Below are positions 38,611-47,062 of a stretch of 64,000 nucleotides of DNA, piece after piece (within the stretch, counting starts at the first letter, position 1; each line of letters starts with the position of its first letter). Location: the NCBI GenBank assembly GCA_963792655.1, contig CAWBWU010000005.1:248001-312000 (forward strand), read 5' to 3'. The DNA comes from DOZZ01 sp963792655. GTDB lineage: Bacteria > Acidobacteriota > Terriglobia > Bryobacterales > Bryobacteraceae. The notes beneath the pieces were generated by a model. That model saw only the letters and a list, made by a program, of their open reading frames with translations. It did no database searches and was not told where the DNA came from. The translations under genes were made by a program, and so were the position numbers.

Positions 38611-39987
38611 CACTTCCGCGTCAAAGTTCCCGCGCGCGACCCGCACCTTCACCAACTCCCCTGCACTTACCTCTGCTTCACTTTTCACGACTTCCCCGCC
38701 GGGCTTACTGACAATGGCGTAGCCGCGCTCCAGAATGCGCAACGGGCTCATCTGATCGAGCTTGGTCGCACGCTGATCGAGAGCGCGCGCCTGCTGGTGG
38801 AGTTGCTTGCGAATGCATTCGGCCATCGCACGATCGGCTCGCTCCAGACGTGCGTGAGCGCGTTCGAGCCGTGGCCGTAAATCGTGTTCTCGCAACTGCG
38901 CAGTTAACGTTTGCACCTTGCGCAACTGCGCTGCGACGCGCGATCGCACACATTCGCGCAGCCGGTAATCGAGATCATCGGTCTGCTGCAGCCGCTTGCC
39001 GACATTGCGCTGCAACAACGACAACGCCCGTGCGACTGCCTGCTGCTCCAGGCGGCGGTGCAGCATCGCCAGCCGGTAGCGCGCGAATTGTGAAGCACGG
39101 TGTTCCAACTCCGCCAGACGATCCATCACTTCCTGCTTGGTGCAGATGACGAGTTCGGCCGCGGCCGAAGGTGTTGGCGCACGCAAGTCCGCGACGAAGT
39201 CGGCAATGGTGACGTCGGTCTCGTGACCGATGGCGGATACCACTGGAATCTCACACGCAACAATGGCGCGCGCCACGGCCTCTTCGTTGAAGGTCCACAG
39301 ATCTTCGAGCGAGCCGCCGCCCCGCGCCACGATGACGATGTCGGCCCACGCTCCGCTTGAGAAGTGCCGGATGCCGCGGCACACCTCGTCGACCGAACCC
39401 GCGCCCTGCACGAGTGCCGGATACAGACGCACGTGCAGGCCAGGGAAGCGGCGCTCGAGAATCTGCAGCATGTCCGCGATCACAGCGCCGCGCGGCGATG
39501 TCACGATGCCAATGCGCTTCGGAAACTTGGGCAGTTCCCGCTTGCGCGAGCTCTCAAACAAACCTTCTTCGAGCAAGCGCTGCTTCAGTTGCTCGAAGGC
39601 AAGCTGCAGCGCGCCGTGCCCTTGCGGCTCGATCGTTTCAACCAGCAACTGATACTCGCCGCGTGCTTCGAATACATCCAGGCGTCCGCGCGCGAGAATG
39701 GCAAGTCCGTCTTGAGGCTTGCAGCGCAGATAGCGGTAGCTGCTCTTGAAACAGACGCAGCGAATCTGCGAATCACGTTCCTTCAGCGTGAAATAGCAGT
39801 GTCCGCTCGGCTGCACACGCACGCCGGAGATCTCGCCCGCGACCCACACATCGTCGAACGTATCGGCCAGCGTGGTGCGAATCTCCGCATTCAGTTCGCT
39901 GACGGTAAACGTGCGACGGCGCGGCCGAGCGACGGGCGGCGGCTCGGGCTCGGGCGCACCGAAGAAGTCGAGGTCGAATTGATCCAA
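38593..39987 (-). CDS. xseA: Exodeoxyribonuclease VII large subunit
   Basis: The 464-residue protein has an N-terminal OB-fold (FTVSELNAEIRTTLADTF, VWVAGEISG, GHCYFTLKERDSQIRCVCF) and the catalytic XseA domain (PKRIGIVTSPRGAVIADML, VIVARGGGSLEDLWTFNEE, VSAIGHETDVTIADFVADLR), then a long helical tail and LERGYAIV. With XseB it degrades single-stranded DNA in both directions to acid-insoluble oligonucleotides. xseB is not adjacent. It lies 3 bp after modA and may be cotranscribed with it. Confidence 0.95.
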   Translation of the reverse strand: MDQFDLDFFGAPEPEPPPVARPRRRTFTVSELNAEIRTTLADTFDDVWVAGEISGVRVQPSGHCYFTLKERDSQIRCVCFKSSYRYLRCKPQDGLAILARGRLDVFEARGEYQLLVETIEPQGHGALQLAFEQLKQRLLEEGLFESSRKRELPKFPKRIGIVTSPRGAVIADMLQILERRFPGLHVRLYPALVQGAGSVDEVCRGIRHFSSGAWADIVIVARGGGSLEDLWTFNEEAVARAIVACEIPVVSAIGHETDVTIADFVADLRAPTPSAAAELVICTKQEVMDRLAELEHRASQFARYRLAMLHRRLEQQAVARALSLLQRNVGKRLQQTDDLDYRLRECVRSRVAAQLRKVQTLTAQLREHDLRPRLERAHARLERADRAMAECIRKQLHQQARALDQRATKLDQMSPLRILERGYAIVSKPGGEVVKSEAEVSAGELVKVRVARGNFDAEVKKPGH

Positions 39988-39990
39988 AAC

Positions 39991-40716
39991 TTATTTTAGT
40001 GCCGGTGTCGCGTAGCCTTCCGCCCGGAAGATTGCTTGCGCGGCTGGCGACGTCAGAAAATGCGCGAACTGTTCGGCCTCTGCTGGCATCCTGGTCCGCG
40101 TGAGAACGCAGCCTGCCTGCAGCAAAGGAGTGTAGAGGTGCTGATCAACTTCGGCCGCACCGGGCGCGAGCGACAACGCAGTGAGCCCGGCATCGGCGTT
40201 CCCGGTATCGACGTAGGTTTTCACGTCAGCGATATTGGGGGCGTAAACGATTCGGGGCTGCAACGCCTCCCACAAGCCCGCGCGATGCAGCGCTTCGATA
40301 CTTGCCTGTCCGAAGGGAGCGAGCGCCGGATTGGCGATGGCAATGGTGCGAAACTCCGGCGACCGCAGGTCTGCAAGCGTGTGAGCCTGCTTCGAGTAAA
40401 GGGCCAGACGCCCCTGAGCATACGTAAAGATTGTCGCGGCTTGCTTTGCGTTCACAAGTTGCGTCGCGTGCGCTGCATCGGCGCCCAAAAACACGTCGAA
40501 GGGTGCGCCGTTCACGATTTGTTGCGTGAGTTGCGCGGTTGCACCGAATGAACCTACCACGTGCTTCGCTGCATGGTCACCGGCTCCATAACGAGCAATC
40601 AATTTCGGGAAAACAGTCGAAAGGTTCGCCGCGCAGGCAACGCGAAGGTCGTTATCAGGCGCAGGTTTGGAACACGCAACCAGCAGCACGAGCGCCAAGG
40701 CCGCCACGATTCGCAT
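39991..40716 (-). CDS. modA: Molybdate-type ABC transporter substrate-binding lipoprotein
   Basis: The 241-residue protein has a lipoprotein signal (ALVLLVACSK, lipobox LVAC with the modified Cys about residue 14) and a ModA fold: RVACAANLSTVFPKL, GSFGATAQLTQQIVNGAPFDVFLGAD, IAIANPALAPFGQASIEAL and AEQFAHFLTSPAAQAIF. It binds molybdate or tungstate in the periplasm and delivers it to a ModBC importer. No modB or modC gene is next to it, so it is an orphan here. The start is ATG 40716, directly before the signal peptide. Confidence 0.9.
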   Translation of the reverse strand: MRIVAALALVLLVACSKPAPDNDLRVACAANLSTVFPKLIARYGAGDHAAKHVVGSFGATAQLTQQIVNGAPFDVFLGADAAHATQLVNAKQAATIFTYAQGRLALYSKQAHTLADLRSPEFRTIAIANPALAPFGQASIEALHRAGLWEALQPRIVYAPNIADVKTYVDTGNADAGLTALSLAPGAAEVDQHLYTPLLQAGCVLTRTRMPAEAEQFAHFLTSPAAQAIFRAEGYATPALK

Positions 40717-40873
40717 GGCTCTAGTTTCCCCCGCGTAGCGCACTTATGCTCGGGGCATGTGAAAACATCATACGTGCCGCGCACGTAAGTAAGCGGAATG
40801 TTCAATCCGTGTCATAGGCGCGACTCAAACGCACAGCCAAGGAGTGGTATCCAAGTGCCCACAACTCACCGGC

Positions 40874-40903
40874 TTGTTCTTTGCGCTCGGATTGTACTAA
40901 AAT
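40874..40903 (+). promoter_or_regulatory. Probable sigma-70-type promoter for rplU-rpmA
   Basis: TTGTTC (40874-40879) and TAAAAT (40898-40903) are separated by 18 bp, close to the consensus. A leader of about 80 bases follows before the rplU ATG at 40992 and contains the short hairpin TCCGG-CAAA-CCGGA near 40960, which may be a regulatory leader. Predicted from sequence only. Confidence 0.55.
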
Positions 40904-40991
40904 CAGGAGTTACTAGTTTTCGATCCCTCCCTCGCTGGCGTGAGTTCGCTCATCTCCGGCAAACCGGAAGGGTCTCAAAAAGGCAAAGATC

Positions 40992-41303
40992 ATGTACGCA
41001 ATTGTGGAGACCGGCGGCAAGCAGTTTCGCGTCACATCAGGAGATGTGGTTCGCGTGCCGAAGCTGGCGGGTGATGTGGGTTCGGAATTTGAGCTCGGTA
41101 AGGTCCTCGGCGTGTTCAACGGCGAGAACGAAACGAAGCTCGGTTCGGGCGTTGGCAGCGCAGTGGTGAAGGCAACCATCGCGGGCAATGGCCGTGGCAA
41201 AAAGGTGCTGGTGTTCAAGTTCAAGCGCAAAAAGCAGTACAAGCGCACCCAAGGCCACCGGCAGGACTACACCGAAGTCAAGATCGGCGACATCGTCGTC
41301 TAA
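40992..41303 (+). CDS. rplU: 50S ribosomal protein L21
   Basis: The 103-residue protein has the complete L21 pattern: MYAIVETGGKQFRV at the N-terminus, the central KKVLVFKFKRKKQYKRTQGH and the C-terminal YTEVKIGDIVV. It binds 23S rRNA in the large subunit. The gene starts a conserved rplU-rpmA-obg cluster, with rpmA 12 bp downstream. Length is normal. A near-consensus promoter lies about 90 bp upstream. Confidence 0.98.
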   Translation: MYAIVETGGKQFRVTSGDVVRVPKLAGDVGSEFELGKVLGVFNGENETKLGSGVGSAVVKATIAGNGRGKKVLVFKFKRKKQYKRTQGHRQDYTEVKIGDIVV

Positions 41304-41315
41304 GCAGGCAATCGA

Positions 41316-41573
41316 ATGGCACACAAAAAAGGTCTAGGCAGTTCTAAAAACGGGCGCGACTCGAATGCCCAGCGGCTGGGTGTGAAGGTATTTGCGGGCC
41401 AGGTGGTTACCGGCGGCTCCATCATCGTGCGGCAGCGCGGCACACCGATGAAGGCGGGCGAAAATGTCGGCCGCGGCAGCGACGACACGCTGTTCGCGAA
41501 GATCGGCGGCACGGTAGTTTTCAAAAATCGCGGCAGTATGGGCAAGTTCGTCAGCGTTACGCCCGCCGCTTAA
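41316..41573 (+). CDS. rpmA: 50S ribosomal protein L27
   Basis: The 85-residue protein begins MAHKKGLGSSKNGRDSNAQR, the conserved L27 N-terminus that reaches the peptidyl-transferase centre, and contains GNxIVRQRGT-type sequence (here GGSIIVRQRGTPMKAGENVG). Unlike Firmicute L27 it has no cleavable leader. It is cotranscribed with rplU. An intrinsic terminator or attenuator lies between it and obg. Confidence 0.98.
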   Translation: MAHKKGLGSSKNGRDSNAQRLGVKVFAGQVVTGGSIIVRQRGTPMKAGENVGRGSDDTLFAKIGGTVVFKNRGSMGKFVSVTPAA

Positions 41574-41595
41574 TTCAGAAAGTAGATTGCAGTTA

Positions 41596-41628
41596 ACCGC
41601 TGATCTGCCCCGCAGGTCAGCGGTTTTT
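41596..41628 (+). terminator. Intrinsic terminator or attenuator between rpmA and obg
   Basis: A 13-bp GC-rich stem with one wobble pair (41596-41608 with 41612-41624) and a 3-base loop is followed by five T residues. It would end most rplU-rpmA transcripts and lower obg expression relative to the ribosomal genes. It lies 12 bases before the obg ATG. Confidence 0.88.
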
Positions 41629-41639
41629 CTTTTCCTCCC

Positions 41640-42662
41640 ATGTTTATCGATGACGTTCGCATTCTCGTAAAAGCCGGCGACGGCGGCAATGGCTGCATGG
41701 CATTCCGCCGCGAGAAGTTTGTGCCGCGCGGTGGTCCGAGTGGCGGCGATGGCGGCCGCGGCGGCGACATCTTCATGGAATCGAGCGAGCATTACAACAC
41801 GCTGCTCCACTTCCGCTTCAACCCCGAACACAAAGCCCAGCGCGGACGCCACGGAGAAGGCAGCGACTGTCACGGCAAGACCGGTGAGTCGATTACGCTT
41901 CCGGTGCCCGTCGGAACCGTTGTCTACGATCAGGAGTCTGGCGCAATGCTGGCCGACTTCACCGCTGCCGGCCAAAAGGTGCGGATTGCACGGGGCGGAC
42001 GCGGGGGCAAAGGCAATGCGCGGTTCAAGTCCTCCACGCATCAGGCGCCGACCGAGCATGAAGATGGCCGGCCAGGCGAAGAGAAGCGGCTTCGTCTCGA
42101 ACTGAAGCTGCTGGCAGATGTGGGCCTGGTCGGATTTCCCAACGCGGGCAAATCCACGTTGATCTCGCGCATCTCAGCGGCAAAGCCGAAGATTGCCGAC
42201 TATCCGTTCACAACGCTCGAGCCGAACTTAGGCGTGGTGCAGATGGCGGACTACCGCACCTTCGTGGTCGCAGATATTCCTGGACTGATCGAGGGCGCGC
42301 ATGAGGGCCACGGACTCGGCATTCAGTTCCTGAAACACATTGAACGCTGCAAGCTGCTGGTGCACCTTGTCGACGTGTCGGAGACGCAGCGCGAGCCCGT
42401 GCAGGACTTCGAAATTATCATGCGCGAGCTAGCCAGTTTTAGCGACGAGCTCGCTGCAAAGCCGATGCTGGTGGTCGCGACCAAGCTCGATACGGCTCCC
42501 GCAACGGAGCGCGTTGAAGCGCTCCGCGAAGTTGCGGCTGAACACCATCTGCCGTTTTTTGAAATCTCCAGTGCTACCGGAGCGGGAATCGAAGAGCTGA
42601 AATTTGCAATGGCCGATCGCGTGTTCGCTGAGCCAGCAAATAGCACCGCGTCGCCCGCTTAG
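41640..42662 (+). CDS. obgE: Obg/CgtA GTPase
   Basis: The 340-residue GTPase for large-subunit assembly and stress signalling has the Gly-rich Obg fold (about 1-158, with GDGGNGCMAFRREKFVPRGG and GGRGGKGNARF), G1 GFPNAGKST (about 166), switch and G3 DIPGLIEGAHEGHGLG, and G4-like TKLD. It lacks the variable C-terminal OCT or TGS extension. No purine-rich ribosome-binding site precedes the ATG; CCTCCC is there instead, which is unusual. Its stop overlaps the convergent msrB stop by 4 bp. Confidence 0.97.
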   Translation: MFIDDVRILVKAGDGGNGCMAFRREKFVPRGGPSGGDGGRGGDIFMESSEHYNTLLHFRFNPEHKAQRGRHGEGSDCHGKTGESITLPVPVGTVVYDQESGAMLADFTAAGQKVRIARGGRGGKGNARFKSSTHQAPTEHEDGRPGEEKRLRLELKLLADVGLVGFPNAGKSTLISRISAAKPKIADYPFTTLEPNLGVVQMADYRTFVVADIPGLIEGAHEGHGLGIQFLKHIERCKLLVHLVDVSETQREPVQDFEIIMRELASFSDELAAKPMLVVATKLDTAPATERVEALREVAAEHHLPFFEISSATGAGIEELKFAMADRVFAEPANSTASPA

Positions 42663-43189
42663 GCTTTTACAAATTTCAGCGAAGCGGAGTTCATGCAGTA
42701 GCGCAAACCGGTCGGCTTCGGCCCGTCGTCGAATACGTGGCCAAGGTGCGCGTCGCACTGTGTACAGACCACTTCGTTCCGCACCATGCCGTACTTGGTG
42801 TCTGTCTTGGTCTGCACGTTCTCTTTCGCGATCGGCTCATAAAAGCTCGGCCAACCGGTGCCTGACTCAAACTTCGTATCTGACGTAAACAGCGCATTGC
42901 CGCAGCAGATACAACGATAGAGTCCCTTCTCATGGTTGTTCCAGAGCTTGCCGGTGAAAGCGCGCTCGGTGCCGGCCTTACGGGTAACTTCGAACTCTTC
43001 CGGAGTCAGCTTCTTCTTCCACTCCGCATCGTCCATCACAACTTTGTCCACTTGAACCTTACCTTCCTTCGTCCCATCATCTTTGAACCGGACGATCGTT
43101 ACGGGGCGGCCTTTCATGCCAGCCGCCAAGGCTGCGGTTGCCCAGGAGCCACAAGCCAATGCAAAGAATGTACGTCGAGTGTGATTCAC
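42659..43189 (-). CDS. msrB: Exported peptide-methionine (R)-S-oxide reductase
   Basis: The 176-residue protein has a twin-arginine leader (HTRRTFFALACGSW, cleavage near ALA-AG) and an MsrB domain: two CxxC zinc pairs (CICCG and CTQCD), GTGWPSFYEP and the catalytic Cys in RYCMNSASLKF. It reduces methionine-R-sulfoxide. The Tat leader suggests folding before export and periplasmic protein repair. The catalytic residue is Cys, not Sec. No msrA gene is adjacent. Confidence 0.95.
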   Translation of the reverse strand: MNHTRRTFFALACGSWATAALAAGMKGRPVTIVRFKDDGTKEGKVQVDKVVMDDAEWKKKLTPEEFEVTRKAGTERAFTGKLWNNHEKGLYRCICCGNALFTSDTKFESGTGWPSFYEPIAKENVQTKTDTKYGMVRNEVVCTQCDAHLGHVFDDGPKPTGLRYCMNSASLKFVKA

Positions 43190-43236
43190 TTTATCAACCT
43201 GCCTGAAGCGTTAGATGCACCGAAGCACTGCAAAAT

Positions 43237-44272
43237 TCACACCCGGCGCAATTTTGTGACGCGCCCGACCTCTACCCACTCGACCACGAAGATGTTGCCC
43301 TTGTGGTCATAACAGGCGCCATGCGGAGCGACGAATTTGCCGGGCGTGAAATGATCGCGCGATAGCTTCCGCGTCTCCTTCCAGTTCGAACCGGAATCAT
43401 CTCCCAGGTGCGTGATCACCTTGTTATTGCGATCGAGCAGGGTCACACGCGCGCCCAGATCGGGAATCACCGTCTCGCCGGCTTTGTTGAAATCGAAGTG
43501 GCAGGGCAGCTTCGTGCCGTCGACATAGTCGATGTGTTTGCCATCGAGGGTGAAGCGCTGCAGACGCGCGTTGCCGCGATCGGCAACGATCAGGTTCGGT
43601 GTGGCGCCGCGCTTGTCGAGAATCAGACCATGCGGGCAATTCAACTGGCCGGCTTCTTTCCCCAACCCGCCGAACGTGCGGATGTATTTGCCATCGCGCG
43701 TGTACTGATTGATGTAGCTGGAACCGTAGCCATCGCCCACGTAGACATCGCCGTTGGGCGCAATGGCAACGTTGGTGGGGCTGTACTTTTTCTTCTTGCC
43801 ATCGTCGCCGGGTTTGTATGCTTCGGACTCCTCGGGATAGCCGACCGTCCACACATGCTCGCCGTTCAAGCGTGGCCTTGGTGACCAGGGCCTTCGCCGT
43901 GTCGCAAAGGTACAGGAACTGCTGCTTGCCTTCGTTATGGATGTGGAGCCCGTGCGCGCCGCCCTGAAACTCACTGCCCCAGGATTTGATGAACTTGCCC
44001 TTGGCATCGAACACCACCATGGAGTCATGCGACTCGCTGGCTTTGTTCACCGTGTGGTGGATGTAGATGTTGCCGTGCGCATCCTCGCAAACGCCATGCG
44101 TGTTGCCGTACTGGATGCTGGCCGGTAGTTCTCCCCAGTCGTGAGTGGCCTCGAACTTGTGCGCGCCCTCGCCCAGAATGGGCTTAGCACTGCCTGATTT
44201 GTTCGTTGCTCCAAGGATTAGCGGAGCGGCAAGGCCCGTGAAGAACGTGCGCCGCGTAGATGACATGCGCAC
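43237..44272 (-). CDS. NHL-repeat beta-propeller protein, Tat-exported, one frameshift
   Basis: The protein of about 345 residues has a twin-arginine leader (SSTRRTFFTGLAAPLIL) and six-bladed NHL or peptidyl-alpha-amidating-lyase-like repeats (GNTHGVCEDAHGNIYIHHT, PTNVAIAPNGDVYVGDGYG, NCPHGLILDKRGATPNLIVA, VAPHGACYDHKGNIFVVEW). The frame changes near 43868. Removing one base of the AA pair joins the sequence as ATLNGEHVWTVG. This is one of several single-base insertions in 43.8-47.6 kb and is probably an error. NHL propellers bind proteins or ligands; no catalytic role is clear. Confidence 0.8.
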
Positions 44273-44334
44273 AGGCTATCACAGAGAACGCGGGGAGCAT
44301 TTAGCGCGCAGCGGTGCACGGAATGCCCACCGAA

Positions 44335-44356
44335 CCGCGAAAGCGATGGAGCGGGC
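44335..44356 (+). repeat. 22-base copy of the inverted-repeat arm at 5343-5364
   Basis: CCGCGAAAGCGATGGAGCGG followed by GC matches 5343-5364 at 21 of 22 positions. Only one arm is present here, so it cannot form the same hairpin. It lies in the 182-bp gap between the NHL-protein gene and the HicB-like gene, where I see no other gene. Confidence 0.6.
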
Positions 44357-44454
44357 ATGCGATTCGGTGCGCAAGAGATTGTGGAGGGCTTTGCAGTGCG
44401 GGCATGCGCGTAAATCTGAGACGATCCCTCTGAAATTGGCACTCTTCTTGCACT

Positions 44455-44679
44455 ATGCATGGCGTGAGAGATCTGTCAGCGGTATCCTTCACCGTTTCCG
44501 ACGAGCCGAATGCCGATGGCTTGTACGTTGCAGAGTGTAATGATCTGCCGTTTTGCGTGGCCGAAGGCGCGACGCCGGAAGAGGCTTGGACGAACGCCAG
44601 GCAGGCGGCTAACCGTTGCCTTGCCATGCTGTCTGAGCCGGTCGTTGTCGGACGTCGGCATTACCCGCGCGCTGCGTAG
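44455..44679 (+). CDS. Solitary HicB-like antitoxin-fold protein
   Basis: The 74-residue protein fits a HicB-type partial RNase-H-like fold: FTVSDEPNADGLYVAECNDL with the DGxYVAxxxxLP pattern, then CVAEGATPEEAWTNARQA. It lacks a C-terminal DNA-binding domain, and no HicA toxin lies beside it. It may be an orphan antitoxin or a house-keeping HicB-fold protein. The ATG is preceded by no clear Shine-Dalgarno sequence. Its TAG stop abuts the nucleoside hydrolase stop on the other strand. Confidence 0.7.
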   Translation: MHGVRDLSAVSFTVSDEPNADGLYVAECNDLPFCVAEGATPEEAWTNARQAANRCLAMLSEPVVVGRRHYPRAA

Positions 44680-45712
44680 CTAGGGGTTCTTGGCTTCGGG
44701 AGCCTTGACCGCGTCGGCTTCTTTAGCCTTGACTGGGTCTGGTTCTTTCTTGCGCGGAAAACGCGGCTGGCGCGGGACTGGCTTGGCGCTTGAGAGCTGC
44801 GTATAAGCCTCGATCACACGGTCATGCTGTGCTGGATCCGCAGCCAAGCGTCTGGTGCTTGCCCGCCGCACTAGCTTTCCACTCGAGCTTTCCATCCGGC
44901 ATGATTGACAACGTGCCCGGTCCCGACAACTTAAAGTAGTTTTCCTTTGGACGAATTGCGTACAACACCGCCGCCATGTCGGGAGCGGGAGCGTCGTACG
45001 GCATCGGGTGAAACGCCTCGTAAGCTTTGACAATCGGATGCGCGGGGGACCAGGAGTAGTCTTTCGCAATACTCGCGCCCGGGTACGGCAGCGCCGCGCC
45101 TAGGTCGGCGGAGGCGGTAACGATCGGCGTCGGCCATTTCGCTAGTAGTTCTTTCGCCGCGGCCACGTCTGTCTTCACGTTGAAGTCGCTCGTCACCCAG
45201 CACAACAGACGTACCTTGCGCCCGATCAAATCGAGAGCGCCTGTCAACTCCATGACTTTCACCAGGTTGGTTGCGGGTCCGGCCAGGATGACGATCGAGT
45301 TGTCGTCATATTGCGCGGTGAGCGCGTTGCGGATCAGCGCCGTGGGTTCGGCCGTGTCGTTGAGCTTGACGATGTCGCTCTTGGCCGTAGTCGCGGCAAG
45401 CGCGGCCTTCAACATCGGTACATCGCCATCAGCCGGCACTTTGCGATCGGTCGACAATCCCACCGGCAGTGTGTGGACGAAACCGCTCGGAGACAGATCG
45501 CCCGAGCTCGCATAGAAACGGCCAATCACATCGCAGAATGCCGCCGCCTGCAGATCAGGATTGATGACGCTGACCGAAGCCAGTCGCATCTCATTCTTGC
45601 CTTCGAGACCGTGCAGGAGTGCGAGCGCAAGCGCTTCGTCGATGCTGCGCCCCATCGTGGTGTCGAACACGACACCAACCGGCGGCTTCTTCTCTTCGGG
45701 AAACTGCAGCAT
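44680..45712 (-). CDS. Inosine/uridine-type nucleoside hydrolase, one frameshift
   Basis: The protein of about 343 residues opens with PVGVVFDTTMGRSIDEALAL, the calcium-site region of nucleoside hydrolases (usually DxDxxxDD; here altered to DTTMGRSIDE), and contains NSIVILAGPATNLVKVMEL. The changed Asp cluster makes catalysis uncertain. The frame shifts near 44851; deleting one base continues as KHQRLAADPAQHDRVIEAY to a basic Pro/Lys tail (RKKEPDPVKAKEADAVKAPE) and TAG at 44680-44682. It starts 2 bp after the DUF1552 stop codon, so it is in that operon. It could be a degraded or repurposed family member. Confidence 0.78.
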
Positions 45713-45714
45713 CG

Positions 45715-47062
45715 TTAGGTGATGTCGAGCCCTTCGAGTTTGCCGGTGGAATCACCGAAGTGCTCCGTCGGCACGCCCATGCGATCCATCATGGTGAGGA
45801 ACAGGTTGCACATCGGCGTTTCTTTGCGCGTCACCATGCGGCGGCCGGTCTTGATGTAGTTGCCGCCCTTGCCGACCATGATCGTCGGCAGATCTTCATG
45901 GCTGTGGCGGTTGCCATCGGACATGCCCGCGCCATAGACGATCATGCAGTTGTCGAGCAGCGTGGCATCGCCTTCCTTGATCGACTTCAGCTTCTCGACC
46001 CAGCCGGCGAATTGCTTCATGTGATACTCGTTGATCTTCGCGACCTTCTCGATCAGATCGGGAATGTTGCGGTGGTGCGTCAACGGATGGTGGCCGTCCG
46101 GAATGCCGATCTCGCGATACGAGCGCGACGTGCCTTCATGCGTGACAAGGAACGTCATGACGCGCGTGAGATCGGCCTGCAGCGCGATGGTCATCATGTC
46201 GGTCATCAGCTTGAAGTGCTCAGCAAAATCCGCGGGCACGCCGTATGGCTTCTCCATGTGCGGATCGATCTGCTTGTTGGTCTTCTCGGCGCGTTCGAGC
46301 TGCCGCTCCACTTCGCGAATCGAGGAAAGATACTCTTCGAGCTTGCGCTTGTCCGTCGGTCCCAGGCTGGATTCGAGCTTCTGTGTGTCGCTGGTGACGA
46401 AGTCCAGAATGCTGCGGCGATAACGCCCTTGCCGCGCGCGCGCTTCGGGACTGAGCACCACGCCATTGCCGAAGAGACGCTCGAACAGCGCACGCGGATC
46501 GAGCACCGGAGGCAGCGGCTGCGTCTCGCTGCGCCACGCCAGATTGTTCGTGTACGCGCAGGAGTAGCCCGAATCGCAATCGCCCGCCTGCCGCGCATCT
46601 TCCATGCCGAGTTCGAGCGAGGGAAACGCCGTCTGGCTGCCGATCTGGTTCGCGACGATCTGATCGAAAGACACGCCGGACTTGATATCGACCAGCGTCT
46701 TCTTCGGCTGCACGCCAGTGAGATACGACGCGCAGCAGCGGCCATGATCGCCCGCGCCATCGAGCAGCGCGCGGCCGCCGTTGTGCGTCAGGTTGCCGAG
46801 CACCAGCATGTCGTCTTTGAACGGCGTCGAGCGGTTTCAGCGTGCGCGAAAGTTCGCCGAGCTTGCCTTCGTAGTCCATCTGCCAGGCACGCGAATCGAC
46901 CCCGTTCGGAACATAGACGAAAGCCATGCGTACCGGCGGCTTCTTCGCCGTTCCGGCAAGCGCCATGGCAGGCACCATCGCTTCCAGGAACGGCAACGCA
47001 ACAGTGGTGCCGACACCTCTCAGGAAGGTTCTTCTATCGAGCGCTTTGCGCGTGATCATCAT
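45715..47062 (-). CDS. DUF1552 domain protein (Tat-exported partner of DUF1592), one frameshift
   Basis: The protein of about 448 residues has a twin-arginine leader (ITRKALDRRTFLRGVG) and DUF1552 sequence: RMAFVYVPNGVDSRAWQMD, LTHNGGRALLDGAGDHGRCC, RRSILDFVTSD, THEGTSRSYREIGIPDGHHP and GAGMSDGNRHSHEDLPTIMV. DUF1552 proteins are related to DUF1501 proteins and always neighbour DUF1592-type CxxCH proteins. The frame shifts near 46823; deleting one base gives LDAFKDDMLVLGNL. Its ATG at 47062 overlaps the end of the DUF1592 gene by 29 bp. Confidence 0.88.

Noticed and set aside
42659..43189. Possible selenocysteine in MsrB.
   Set aside because: The catalytic position is an ordinary Cys codon in RYCMNSASL and there is no in-frame UGA.
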